From Rhytidiadelphus loreus (Eukaryota; Streptophyta; Bryopsida; Hypnales; Hylocomiaceae): a stretch of DNA of 64,000 nucleotides. The position numbers and the translations under genes are program-made. The notes below the pieces were generated by a model. The model saw only the letters and a list, made by a program, of their open reading frames with translations. It was not told the origin of the DNA and searched no databases. This document shows, one piece after another, positions 47,211-58,710 of the stretch; the first letter of the stretch is position 1, and each line of letters starts with the position of its first letter. The stretch covers positions 85,325,447 through 85,389,446 of the forward strand of contig OX344761.1 in the NCBI GenBank assembly GCA_947034895.1. Direction: 5' to 3'.

Positions 47211-48579
47211 GTTTTTAAATAATGATTTGAAATATGAAACTTACCATTGATATGTTCAAAATTTTCCATATTTTTTCTTGTATCTTTTTAGTATTATTTT
47301 GTTATTGCTTAATAATTGTCTTTTTAAAATTGCATAAGTTTTCAATAATGCCTTCGATTATTTTTTCTAATCCAATAATTCAAATAAAATTTAGTTTTTG
47401 TTTTAGAAAACTTACTTAATTAAATCATTTTCAAATGATGATGATATAACAATGTACTGAAAACATTACATGTGATTTGGCTCTCGGGGAGGGCTGCGAG
47501 TTCCCAACTCGAACCCCCCCCGAGAACCGCCGATATCTGCTGTTCCCGGCCTGTGTTGACCTGGCCGAGAGACGGCCAGGTCAGATTTTTCGAAAAAATT
47601 AAAAAAAATTAAAAAAAAAGATTTAATTTTGTTTCTTAGTTTAAGGACTTTATTTTTATTTTTATTTTTATTTTTCAAAAATAAATAAATCTGACAGCGG
47701 CGTTCTTTTACTGCCAGGGGAACAGCGCTGGGAACGGCCCTGAAACGGCCCTTAAAATCCTGAAATCTCTTCTAATGGATGCAATCCTCCCATTTTGTTG
47801 AATGTACCCAAAAGATACAATCCACCCATTTTGTTGCCCCCTTGCAATTGTCTTCCAATCATCGATGGAGTGCCGTTGAGGAAAAACAAGAGCTTTTGGA
47901 TGAGGGATATATTCCATATCAAATGCCACCCCAATTGAAAATTACAAAATGGTGGATGGTGGACATTCAAAAAATACTTTTCAATAATTTAATTTTAAAA
48001 TTTTTTAAACTCCCAAGGTGGTGGGGTGTAAATGAAAAAAAAAATCCAATTTTTTTTTTGAGCTCATTGTGACAATTTGTCACAATGACAATGAACTCAA
48101 AAGATGTAGTACCTACATTAAATTGCTATATATATCAAAATAATTGCTTCAACGTTCTCAATATTGTGCTCAAAATCATTTTTATTAATGTCTAATTTTT
48201 CAAGGTTGTTTTTTAGCAAAAGCATTTCAACAAAATCAATTAATTCTTAACCTATAAAGGTCCACACATTCACAAAGTGGATGCATCTTTGGAATTTTGT
48301 TGTGAAAAAATGAAGTCTTCTACAGTAGTTTGACTTTCAATGAGTGCTATTGTTATTTCTTATGCCAATGATTCCCATGGTAATGAAAAGGGATGATTTC
48401 CAAGGTCACCTACTTGTCCTTTAAGGGTTAACAAGTTTGTTTCTACTTTATGTACAATTTTTTGAAAAAATCCAAAATTTGAAAGAATTATTGCAATTGC
48501 AAACTCTAAGTATAAAAATCCAAATTACACAATATTTGACCATTTTGCAATGGATCCAGTCTTTACAAGTTATCCACCC
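47211..48579. other. WDR92 3' flank and repeat-rich spacer
   Basis: After the stop codon the sequence is AT-rich to about 47460, with no clear poly(A) tail. It then holds the GC-rich island at 47470-47745 and TTAA-type ends at 48247 (TTAACCTATAAAGG) and 48415-48431. Minus-strand frames at 47708-47970 show a repeated 'QQNG' stretch without known family. Confidence 0.4.
47470..47745. repeat. GC-rich hairpin island around an A/T core (second copy)
   Basis: Arms with CTGGCCGAGAGACGGCCAG and GTTCCC/GGGAAC pairs surround an A/T core at about 47585-47690. That core is itself bordered by GTCAGATTT and AAATCTGAC in inverted order. CTGAAACGGCCC and CTGAAATCTCTTCTAATG at its right edge recur at the 5605-5865 island. 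Confidence 0.5.
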
Positions 48580-49513
48580 TTAACCCCTAAAGGACTAAGG
48601 CCTTTTTTCTGCCAAAAAACACTCAAAACTGCCATATCTATAGCAAGGAGTGAAAAAAAATTGAAAATTGTTTCTTTTCCATATCTAACCGTAAGATATT
48701 ACACCTAAATAGTATGAGAGTGTGCGGAAAAAATTTCAGAATTTTTGACCGCTCAGATTGCAAGATATCTGCGTTTAAAGTGGAAATAATAAGTTTTTCA
48801 GCACATTGCGGGACTAGATTTTTTGACTTTGAACATTTTTAACTTAAAATTTTTGCACTACAGAGTTTTGAGCTTTAAATCTTTATAGTGGAGAATTAAG
48901 TTGAGGATCTAGGTAAAAAAAGAAAATTAAAAAAAAACTAATTATCATTCTTAAAATAATTGGTAAGTAGAAGTAGGTATGAGATAGAAGGAAAATCTAT
49001 AATATTCATATATTTTAGATGGAATTAAAATGCACTAATCCCAATGGTGAGATTGTTCTAGCAAGTAAATCAGACCATGCACAAAAAAAAAATTTGAAAA
49101 ATTTGAAAATTTTCATTCAAAAATGAATCTTACAAGTTATTTTTTTCAAGAAGATGCTATAACTGCCCGAAAAACAAGAATGTCCATAACTTTCTCATAA
49201 CATATCCAAATGAAATGAATCAAAGCTTTCCAGATAGACAAAAATATAATCTATGAGAAAAAAAATATTTAAAATTTTTTTATCCATTTTTTTTGGGCTG
49301 CCCGGACTGCCCGCCGTCCCCTTGTTTGAGCTTATTTGGTCATAACTATAGTTTCCGGGCACCGATTGTGAAAAAAATTATATTCTCACAAAGCTAATCA
49401 GAATTTCTACCTCCAAAAAAAGTTTCAAAAAATTAGGAAAAAATTTCAGCCCGTAGGTACCTGCCCGAAAACGCATTTGTCCCCCGAAGGGACAATGGTC
49501 CTTTAGGGGTTAA
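48580..49513. mobile_element. TTAA-flanked miniature transposon, piggyBac-like (family B)
   Basis: TTAA at 48580-48583 and 49510-49513 flank a 926-bp body. The perfect 12-bp inverted ends are CCCCTAAAGGAC. Inside, GACCGCTCAGATTGCAAGATA at about 48748 corresponds to a similar segment at about 945 in family A, linking the two. No transposase frame is visible. Confidence 0.65.
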
Positions 49514-50119
49514 GGACCAAAGATAGTTCAAAATTTTCAAAACTTTGAAGATGTATTATATAATACAACTTTGAAGAATAATTCAATGATTACTCTAAAA
49601 CAATAGTTGTAAAATATGATTCATAGATCATATCCATATAGTTAAGTCAACTATCATACATTTAGGTCAAATTCATCTCCTAGGTGAAATAATTTAATTT
49701 TGGCATTTGGTCAATTCAATAGCTTGATCTAATTTTCTTGTCTTTTAGCATGTCTCTCTTCCTAATTATTCAACACTTGCTCTCTTTAATTATTCAACAC
49801 TGATTCCTCTTTAATTATTCAACACTAATTAAAAAAAGCCAGGAAGGAAACATTTATGACCTCTTTGTTCAAGTTGTTTTTTAAGGGACTTTGTGTAAAT
49901 TAAAAAATTACTTAACGAGATCAAACCTACTGGTATCCTTAGAATTATAGAATGTTTGCAAAGCAAAATCTTCATTACTTATACTTTACAAATATTAAAG
50001 ATTGACTAACACAAGAATCTTCAAAAAAATCTTTGGATGAAAAATGCATTTTTGTGTGCTTGGTGTGTTTGCATTCATTTGTTATTCGAAATTTGAATGT
50101 ATGGTCCTTTAAAGGTTAA
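49514..50119. repeat. Dispersed repeat R2, longest copy
   Basis: Shares several blocks, in order, with 26840-27140 and part of 59440-59640. The right end reads GGTCCTTTAAAGGTTAA, matching the TTAA-type ends. The left end has apparently lost its CCCTAAA next to the TTAA at 49510. Confidence 0.5.
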
Positions 50120-50853
50120 AACCTATTTGACAGACCCATCACCAATGATTTCAAGCCCCACTGCCCATCACTTAGTTTGTTGCCATTTTGCAACTAGATA
50201 TGTATGAAAAAATTTATATTTATTTTTCAGAGATGAAATCACATGTCTTCATTACTTCACAAAAAATTTAGATTTTTTTGTGGAAAATTGATTTTTTTGA
50301 GAATTTTCGAAGATAAAGTGAAGAAAAATCACATCAAATAGAAAATTGTTTCAACAAATCTGAAAATTTCACCATGTGTGTACATTAAAATGAAAAATAT
50401 CACAGTGTAAACTCAATTTCCATGTCATTCTATAATTAGAATCTAATAGACATTGAAAATACATACAAAATTCAAATTGCAATCAAATACTTAATACTAT
50501 AAATTTTTCCAAAATTCAAATTGGAGTAGAAACTAGAGTAGATGACCTTCATTTTGTTAGTTGGGCTCACACTCAAAAAACATTGTTTTTGTGGAGAAAT
50601 TTCAGATTTAGAGCAAGGAGCAACTTCCCAAAATACACTAAAATAGCATATTTTGTGATCCGTTTTTTTTTTAAACTTCTCATTTTTGTGAAAACAAACA
50701 TTGTCTAGACTACAAACTCAATTGGATACTCTTTATAACTCAACATGAAAGGTCAACAAGGAAAATGGGGAACAAAGAGCTTTAAAATGGATGAAAAAGC
50801 TTATTGGATTGCCATCTGAACGCCACAGAATGGCATTCCAAGTAGAACCTTAA
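50116..50853. mobile_element. TTAA-flanked repeat, family C copy 1
   Basis: About 90% alike to 56180-56912 by eye over its whole length, in the same orientation. Both begin within five bases of 'gacccatcaccaaYgattt' and end at TTAA. The outermost bases of this copy (AACCTATTTGAC) have drifted from CCCCTAAATGAC. Confidence 0.65.
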
Positions 50854-51309
50854 AATTTTATTTTTAGAGATTCATTTGTAGAACGTAATTCCTAATTTTT
50901 GTGTGAAAATATTCATGAATTTTGACATAAATTTTGTAATATGTATAATGGGTTTCTTGTATTTTTGAATTAATTTTTTTTTTTTTTTCTTATTCAATTG
51001 ACTCCTACGCTTTTATTATTCCTTTCACAGATAATTAGTAGTTTATTGTTATGGTGGTATTGATTTTCTTGCATTTCTTGCATGCCATTGAATAGGGAGG
51101 TCTTAATCCAAGCTTTTCACTAATTTATTACCTTGGGACACTTCATTCCTGAAACATTGGGATTCAATATTGTAGTAGGGCTCTTCTACTCCTTGTCTCT
51201 TAGTCACAATTGCGTAAGGGTTTCCTTGTTTGTTTTGGACTTTATAGGCTTAGAATAATTTCTAGTTTTCAAGACACAAATCCACAAATTTTGAAATTTG
51301 GATAGAGTT
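50854..51309. other. AT-rich spacer, nothing recognised
   Basis: No gene or repeat ends were recognised between the family C element and the CACTA-type element. Confidence 0.4.
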
Positions 51310-51539
51310 CACTATAAGAAACCAAAGTTTTTTGATGTTTAAGTTGACGGATTTTAGATGATGTTGAATTTAACAACCCTTATTTTTATGTCAACAATGA
51401 CATCCAATCTTGATGTTACATTGGACATCATTGTCGACATAAAACCAAGGGTTGTTAAATTCAACATCACCTAAAATGCATCAACTTAGACATTGATTCT
51501 TATATTAAACATCACCTAAAATATGGTTTTCTTATAGTG
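51310..51539. mobile_element. CACTA-type foldback miniature element
   Basis: 230 bp beginning CACTATAAGAAACCA and ending with the inverse of CACTATAAGAAAACCA, the typical end sequence of CACTA/EnSpm transposons. The interior is also inverted: 'gatgttgaatttaacaaccc' pairs with 'gggttgttaaattcaacatc'. The whole element could thus fold into one long hairpin. A 3-bp duplication is not clear. Confidence 0.7.
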
Positions 51540-52887
51540 TTCATTGCTGGAAAGGTTGTAGGGAACAATGGGAACTTATTGTTGATGCAATTTTGTATGT
51601 GCGCCCTTGTCATTGAAACATCATAAAGGAACGTTTCTAGAAGAATGCAAAATGCAATGTTGATGGCTTACCCCAAAATATAAATTTTGTGATGATATTA
51701 GTTTTCAAGGTGACATTAAATTTTGACCCTCATTAATAGTGCAAATCAATGTAGAAAAAATATATATTTGATTGGTGGATGATTTCCTTAGCTTGTTCAT
51801 CCCAATCAAATATATTTTTTTTCTATAATTGATTGAACAAGGTCATATGAAAGTGAGGAGTCTTCATCTCCTCAAAGACAATCTATGCTAAGCTTAACCT
51901 TGGAATGTTAATGCAACCAAAAAGTGTCAAATGAATGGTCAAACATGCCTTAATGTATTTGAAAATTGGATGATTTTCATCCAAAGTTTTTTGGGAGAGT
52001 TCCTTGCATTTGTATCCATCAAGTGGTGGTAAGAAGTCCCTCATTGAAGAACTACAAATTTTTTTAGAGAAGAAGATGCTAAATCCACATATCACTAAAG
52101 ATGCTTTCTAGTATATTTTACAATGCCTACTATTTTTGCTCTTGCTCTAAATTTTCATTTTTAAAACGATATTTTTTGAATTTGAACCCATCTAATGAAA
52201 TAAATCTTATCAAGTTTACTTTCTACTCCAATTTGAAATTTTGTAAAATTCCTAGAATTGTGTCTTTTATAATCATTTGGACTTCAAACCTATTACCACA
52301 TTTTATTAAGTTTTTAATTATAAAATGACACAAAAAATTGGTTTTAGTCATAATATACACCAAAGGAGAAAAATTTAGATCTTTTGAGCTTATTTTGTAC
52401 TTGATATGAATTTTTCTTTCTTTCTTCAATAATTAATAAAAGAAAATTCATAAAAATTCTAATTTTTTTAAGACAACATTGAGTTAATCTCTGCAAAATA
52501 AAAAATAAAAATCCATACATTTTCAACTGAAAAATGGAGCATCAAGGTCAAAGGACTGATGTTTGACCACATGATCATAGACTCCAACATTTTAGGGTTA
52601 ACACTTAGCCTTTAAAGGACGTTGTGGATGTTCACCTAAATTTGTAGGATGAAAAAAAAAACATTTTTTCAATCAATTTTTCTTGGAAGTTGCTTGAGTA
52701 AAATTTTAGTGAATAGTATTGCAAATTTCTTCATTATGGTATTATTGACCTTCTTTGGTTGATTTTTGGGAGCTCTACTAATGTGCGCATTGAATGAAAC
52801 TCCGGTGATTGCGAGCATTTTTTTCGATTCCGTGCGGAAATTCTCAACGTATTGTGTTCGCTCTATGTCTTAGACTGCTATAAGCTA
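51540..52887. other. AT-rich spacer, nothing firmly recognised
   Basis: Contains TTTAGGGTTAA near 52592 and CCTTTAAAGGACG near 52610, which look like isolated TTAA-type element ends. No gene is recognised. Confidence 0.35.
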
Positions 52888-53460
52888 CTCCCTCCATCCC
52901 ATAATGATCTTCTTGTTGGCTCTAATTTTTTTGTCCCAAAATGATCTTCCTATTGCATTTGTGATGTTGCAAATTGGTCAGATTCAATTTTCGATTGCTC
53001 TCTAGGATCAACATAACAATTTTGAAGAATAGCTCCCCCTCCATCCATTCAATCATCAATCAAAAGACACATGAAATGATTCAAGGGGTCAATCAACATT
53101 GTTCAATTTTATTTTTTGCATCTCTTTGAGTATTGTCTAATTGAAGGAGAAGAAACTTTTGGAGTCAATATTGAGGTCCACACATGGGCTAACCTTTGGC
53201 TTATTCTAAATGCCCATAAAATTATAACCTCACACTCAACAACTAAATGCCCACTGGTGCTATTTAAAAATGCCCAAAAAATTCTACTTTTCAATAATTT
53301 AAAACTACACTTTGAAAAAGGCTTCTAAAGTCAATATTTGTAGGACACTAAGAGTATACTAAACTCTACCTACCATGCGAAATGGGTCTTAAAAAAGTTA
53401 TTTTTAGCCTTAATCTGGAACATTTTGTCAAATAGGAAGATCATTTTGGGACAAAGGGAG
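52888..53460. mobile_element. Stowaway-like (Tc1/mariner) miniature element
   Basis: 573 bp flanked by TA (52886-52887 and 53461-53462). The left end is CTCCCTCCATCCCATAATG; the right end, as reverse complement, is CTCCCTTTGTCCCAAAATG, and both continue ATCTTC. CTCCCTCCRT ends with TA duplication are typical of Stowaway elements. The body has short frames only. Confidence 0.7.
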
Positions 53461-53599
53461 TACATAATTGGAGCATTGGTAAGTTCCAAGTCTTCTTCTT
53501 AGTAATTTTAGGAGCTGTTACCACTCGTATGAATTTGAGTTTGTACTCTTCTCTCTAATTTAGCATGTCACGTGCACTCGCTCTTGGAATATTCGTTTA

Positions 53600-55250
53600 G
53601 CAGCAAGAATGGGAAATTTCTTTGCTCTGACGTATGCCACTGATGCACATGCAGCTACTTGTACTTGCAATTACTCTATCGTCATGCTCACTCGGTTTCA
53701 GAAGAGAATACTGCAGACATCTTTCAGAAAAGGAGGAAGAAGACGTAAGCTGACAAAACCTAATTCTAGGTTCGTTGCGATTGCACTGATTTTGGAGGTG
53801 AAGGCGATGGTTCCAGATTATCAGAGTTGCTCCCTCCCAAGGGGTTCTGCGTACTGACAGGCGTGGACACCTGGGTGCAGAATCGGCATCCGTAGTAGTG
53901 ATGTGCAAGAGTCCTTGGAGAAAACGATTCGTGGATGTGGAATTTCCTTATCTTCTCCACGCTTAGTTATCCCTGCTGAACTCTACGCCCTGTGGGCTGT
54001 CTCTACTCATTTCACAGGAACTTCCAGCCACTCTTTTCTGTTCGTCTTATATGTATAGCCTAGATCCATTTGTACTTCCTGTAAGAGACAGTGTGTTTTG
54101 AAAAGGGTTACCTCGCTTTATGGGAATGTGGCCAAGCCAGATTCCGCTCTGTACCGCATATTTAGTATGAGGTCCAGTCGAAATTTGGGTCCCCGCTCTT
54201 ACGAGGACGAACGCTGTTAATGTGAGCAGGCGACGCCCTAATGTTGGGTTTCTTTGCTTACAAAGCAGCTGCACTTATTCAGGCTTATCGGGACAACAAG
54301 GACTTGTTGTTAATAATCGCCACAGGTGATTCGGACTTCCAGTAGAAACTGCTATCTGCATGATTTCTTCAATTATTTCCTGGAGAGTACATTTCTTTTT
54401 TGATGCACCTGCCTTTTCTGAAAGATTTCTGGGTTCAATCACCAGTGAAGCAGTTGTGGTTTGGAAGAACTGTGTAGTTTGCTAAGATAGATAGGGACAA
54501 ATTTTTTGTAAAATACTGGACCTTCCAGGTTTGGGTACGCAGAGCTTCCTCTCTACCCACATCGGTAAAATCTGTCCATTTTTTTCTTATTAGTTACGCG
54601 TCGTATGTCTTTAGACTGACAAATGCTCGAGTGCAAGGGATCTGTAGTGGCATGCACTTGAATAACTTCTAGTTGAGTGAAAAAATGCAGCTATAATGTT
54701 AGGAAGATTGATTTACTAAAACGACTCGTCTGGAGCTTCTGTTCGGATGAATTGATATTCTCAGGTCAATTTTGTGGACATATCTCAAATCTCATGGAAC
54801 TGTGTAATTAAGGATCGATGCCGGCAGCTGTGCACGACTTTGAAAGGGATGCGATTGCCCATGAAAAAATAGGAACAGTGTCTGTTCTCACGACTACATG
54901 AAGAATAGTTGGGTTTGATTTTAATTAATCTATCCACTTTCCATGACTCTGAGAATCGTTGTTCCACAGATTGCACGTTGTTATGAACTTTTATTCAAAA
55001 GTTCATTGATATGGTAACTTGTGCTATGCATTTCTTCAACGCTTGATGATTTGAACCGTTCCACTGAACAATTGATGCGCAAGTTCGAAGACTTTATCAA
55101 TGATGGTGGACGGGTTCTGCTTTCTCCCCAGTATGTGATAATAGTTTATTCTTGTGTAACATTTGGATGTGAGCTTGTCACGGATGCTAAGACTTACCCA
55201 GGAACTCAGATAGTTGCTGGCATCGAGGTGATGCTTTGCCAACTTGTATC
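53600..55250 (+). pseudogene. Broken NYN-domain (MARF1/Limkain-b1-like) gene remnants
   Basis: Four peptide blocks occur in family order on the plus strand. They are PDYQSCSLPRGSA (about 53812-53850, like the DxENCxxPxG opening), SSDVQESLEK then RGCGISL (about 53893-53955), KAAALIQAYRDNKDLLL then IIATGDSDF (about 54262-54340, like the acidic GDxDF motif), and QLMRKFEDFINDGGRVLL (about 55069-55122). NYN domains are PIN-like RNA-cleaving folds with conserved acidic residues. The part between blocks 1 and 2 lacks about 35 expected residues, and the frames do not join cleanly, so a decayed gene is more likely than an active one. The family call rests on short motifs only. Confidence 0.4.
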
Positions 55251-55464
55251 CTAAAAGCTTGCTCATTACCAGTGACGGTCACTACAAATTTTGCAACGAG
55301 GAGCCTTTATCCCAAGCACGGGTTTTCAGGTTACCACCTGTTTTTTCATAATTATTTGGAGAATACATCGTCAAAAGAATCAAATGATGCGAGTCAGAAA
55401 TTAGTTGAATATTTCTTGAATTGTTCAACTAAATTCTGGCTTGTATCATATGAGCAGTTTTAAT

Positions 55465-58141
55465 CTATACCTCTGATTCAGTTTTCCTAGTTGTTGGTGG
55501 AGGGAGAGTGGTGACAATCTCCATCGGGTATTTATCAATGAATTCAGCCCAGCAATTTTTTGAAGGACCCTTTTGCGAGGTTCTCAGGGACTTCCAAATG
55601 GCACTGTTGCATTTGAGTCCCGATCCCAGAGCAATTTGCCACACCGTCTCCCCTTTTTTGACCCGCTCTTTGGCCTCTAGGTAGGCCAGGGCATACCACA
55701 CGCTGCTGCTGGAGGTGTTCCCAAAGCGGTGCAGAGTCATGCGAGAAGGCTCCATTCTCGCTTCGTCAAGATCCAGCTTCTCGGCAACACCATCCAGCAC
55801 AGCTCTGCCTCCAGGGTGGACCACGAAGTGCGACACGGCTTTCTTGAAGTCGGGCATGTAGGGCTTGACGGTCGACTTCTCATCTTTGCTGAGCTTAAGA
55901 GAGATGTAGTTGATGACAAATTTCACTTTCTCACTCAAGGGTAGGATGTGGGGTGCCAGAGTGGCGATGTTGTCCTTCAGAACCAAGCCTGCTCCCCGTA
56001 TGAGATCCCTGGACAGAGAGACGCCGTGGTTCCCTTGCTTGTCTTCCGCCGAGCGCACACACTTGTAGCTCGCATCGTCAGCTCCGTTGTGAGTGCGTAC
56101 AAGGTATTGCAACTCATACTTGGCTCTCCATCTGTCCCCTGCAGGGGGGGTACAGAATCAATCGTCAACTTTCATTCCTTTAACCCCTAAATGACGGACC
56201 CATCACCAACGATTTCAAGCCTCACTGCCCGTCACTTAGTTTGTTGCCATTTTGCAACTAGATATGTATGAAAAAAATTATATTTATTTTTCAGAGATGA
56301 AATTACATGTCTTCATTACTTCACAAAAAATTTAGATTTTTTTGTGGAACATTGATTTTTTTGAGAATTTTTGAAGATAAAGTGAAGAAAAATCACATCA
56401 AATAGAAGATTATTTCAAAAAATCTGAAAATTTCACCATGTGTGTACATTACAATGACAAATATCATAGTGTAAACTCAATTTCCATGTCATTCTATAAT
56501 TAGAATCTAATAGACATTGAAAATACATACAAAATTGAAATTGAAATTAAATATTCAATACTAGAAATTTCTCCAAAATTCAAATTGGAGTAGAAACTAG
56601 AGTAGATGACCTTCATTTTGTTAGTTGGGCTCACACTCAAAAAACATTGTTTTTGTGGAGAAATTTCAGATTTAGAGCAAGGAGCAACTTCCCAAAATAC
56701 ACTAAAATAGCATATTTTGTGATCCGTTTTTTTTTTTAAAACTTCTCTTTTTTGTGAAAACAAACATTGTCTAGACTACAAACTCAATTGGAAACTCTTT
56801 AAAACTCAACATGAAAGGTCAACGAGGAAAATGGGGAACAAAGGGATTTAAAATGGATGAAAAAGCTCATTGGATTGCCATTCGAATGGCGTTCCAGGCG
56901 TTCCAGGGTTAACTGCATCCCACTTTGATCTTTGGCAGCACTGACTGAGAAGATTCTACCTCACTTAAAAGGAGTCAAACCAATGTCAAAAACATATTCC
57001 GGAATAGAGCTTTGGAACAAGATACTCGGTGTTCTGGGGACGATGGGCTTGGTCACTGGATGGCTTTCTGCTTAGCAACAGCACTCAATCTAGCCTGCGA
57101 TCTGTCACAACCATAGTTCAAGCCTGATTCTTAACCCTTATGTGGTTATTTGTGCCGAACGTTGCGAGTCCTAATTAACAGTTTCAAAAGCAGTGTGCGC
57201 TTACCTCGGCGATTGGTGAGGAGCACCCCAGAGCCTCCGGCTCGGAAGAGGCAATTTTCCATCATCATAGAGCGGTCATTGCCGGAGTAACCGAACATGG
57301 CGCTGATGGCCTCTAAGGAAACCACAAGCGCATAAGAGTTGCGTCGTCCCCGCAGCAGCTTTTTGACCAAGTCAATGGCAATCAATCCAGCGCTGCATCC
57401 CATGCCACCCAAGTTGAAAACATCGATGTCTTTGCGCATCCGGTAATGGTTTATAATCATGGCTGCCAGGGAAGGCACTGGGCTATACACGCTGCAGTTC
57501 ACCACCAGGATGTCGACGTCCTTGGGCTTCACGACACTATGTGAGAATATCTCGTCTGTGATACCAAGGATGACGGTCTGGGTTTCCGAGTGGCAGGCTT
57601 TGAGGGATCTGTCCACGGGTTCAGAAAGTGTGGAAGGAGATGCGTATGTTTCATCTCCGAGACCTGACAGAGCCAACACTTTCTCCTGAAAGTTTAAGCT
57701 TTCTTCAGTGAAGAATCCGGTCCTCCTGGCCTTCTCGATGGACGTTTGTTTGCTGACTTTGTTGCTATCGTCCGGTAGAAAGCATGCGAAATCCAGGAGC
57801 AGGGTAGGACCTGGGGTGGAAAGGAAGTAGTAGGCCAGGTATGTCAACCCCAAAGCCATGAGGGTTAGAAACAGAGTGTAAGTGTCAACTGTGGACGGCA
57901 TCTCTTCGAATACGTTGCTGAAGAATCCTTGGAGCTGCAGCTTTTTATAGACAATCGTGGAAGCCTGTACGGCCGCCATCAAAAGCAGCGGGTAAACGGC
58001 TCGGGACCTGAAAACCTGTTTATAAACTAGTCTCATCAAGGGCAAATCTTCAGCTGGTTTCATCTTGGTGGTCCTTTCATCAGGATGGTGTCCATTGAGA
58101 TGGACAGTGCCGTCGAGGCTCTTGTCGACTTGCTCGACCAT
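55465..58141 (-). CDS. KCS: 3-ketoacyl-CoA synthase (fatty acid elongase condensing enzyme)
   Basis: Two coding exons on the minus strand, 58141-57205 and 56138-55465, join in frame to 536 residues. Residues about 48-68 and 86-108 are two hydrophobic membrane segments, as in all plant members. The catalytic triad is visible: Cys249 in NLGGMGCSAGLIAIDL, His420 in FVVHPGGRAVLD and Asn453 in RFGNTSSSS. Other family blocks are YSPVPSLAAMIINHYRMR, NDRSMMMENCLFRAGGSGVL, VRTHNGADD and KCNSAIWKSLRT. The enzyme condenses malonyl-CoA with long-chain acyl-CoA in the endoplasmic reticulum, the first step towards very-long-chain fatty acids for wax, cutin-associated lipids and sphingolipids. Which subfamily it belongs to is not decided. 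The 1066-bp intron contains a TTAA-flanked transposon (56180-56912). Confidence 0.95.
56180..56912. mobile_element. TTAA-flanked repeat, family C copy 2, in KCS intron
   Basis: TTAACCCCTAAATGACGG opens the element and GTTCCAGGGTTAA closes it; TTAA stands at 56180-56183 and 56909-56912. Only CCC/GGG and a few further bases are inverted, so the terminal repeat is weak. It is nearly identical to 50116-50853, which suggests that this family moved relatively recently. Confidence 0.6.
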
Positions 58142-58710
58142 ATCCCCTTGCTAACTTCGATCCAGCTTCCAAGCCTTTGGATGACGAGATCGATCGATCG
58201 ACCTCCTGGTTCAAAAGAACAATGATACAGTAGACTGAGCGGACTGAGCTGCCATACAGTAGAAACGTAGAGGCCAACAGGTTTTGCGCTCACTACTGTC
58301 TCCTTCCTCTGCTGAGACGCAGCTAACTACTCCCGTTTCATACCAAACCAAATTGCTAAGCACACACTTCATGGGTACCGACACATGAACGCCATTCACC
58401 CCCAATCCGCGCGGGGTCGCGAGCATACAGGATGGATTCTAGCTAGATCTCAATCCAACAGCTGCGAGCCTAGCTCACGCGCGATTCAAGTTCAATCAGA
58501 CACGGGCCGGATGTTTGCTTACCTGGGAGATGCTTGAAGTCTTGAAAGTAAAAAAACTGCTGCAGCTAGCCGATCGACCACGAAGTCTGTCAGCAGCAAC
58601 TGGAGGGTTGAATGAGCAGCAGTGAGGAGGATTTCGATTCGGATTGTCGCATCCAGATGAGCAGCATTTTCCACCGGTGTTGGGAGAGGCAACGCATCTG
58701 TTATTTATAG
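58142..58710 (-). promoter_or_regulatory. KCS promoter and leader with a leader intron
   Basis: On the minus strand a TATA box CTATAAATAA (58710-58701) is followed by a leader exon ending at a strong donor CCCAG|GTAAGC (58523/58522). The acceptor GAACCAG is at 58206, and the second leader part 58205-58142 carries a GATC-type short repeat. The intron would be 317 bp. Transcription should start about 30 bases after the TATA box, near 58670. Confidence 0.6.

Noticed and set aside
57459..57689. Plus-strand frame in the KCS region
   Set aside because: Shadow of KCS exon 1 on the opposite strand.
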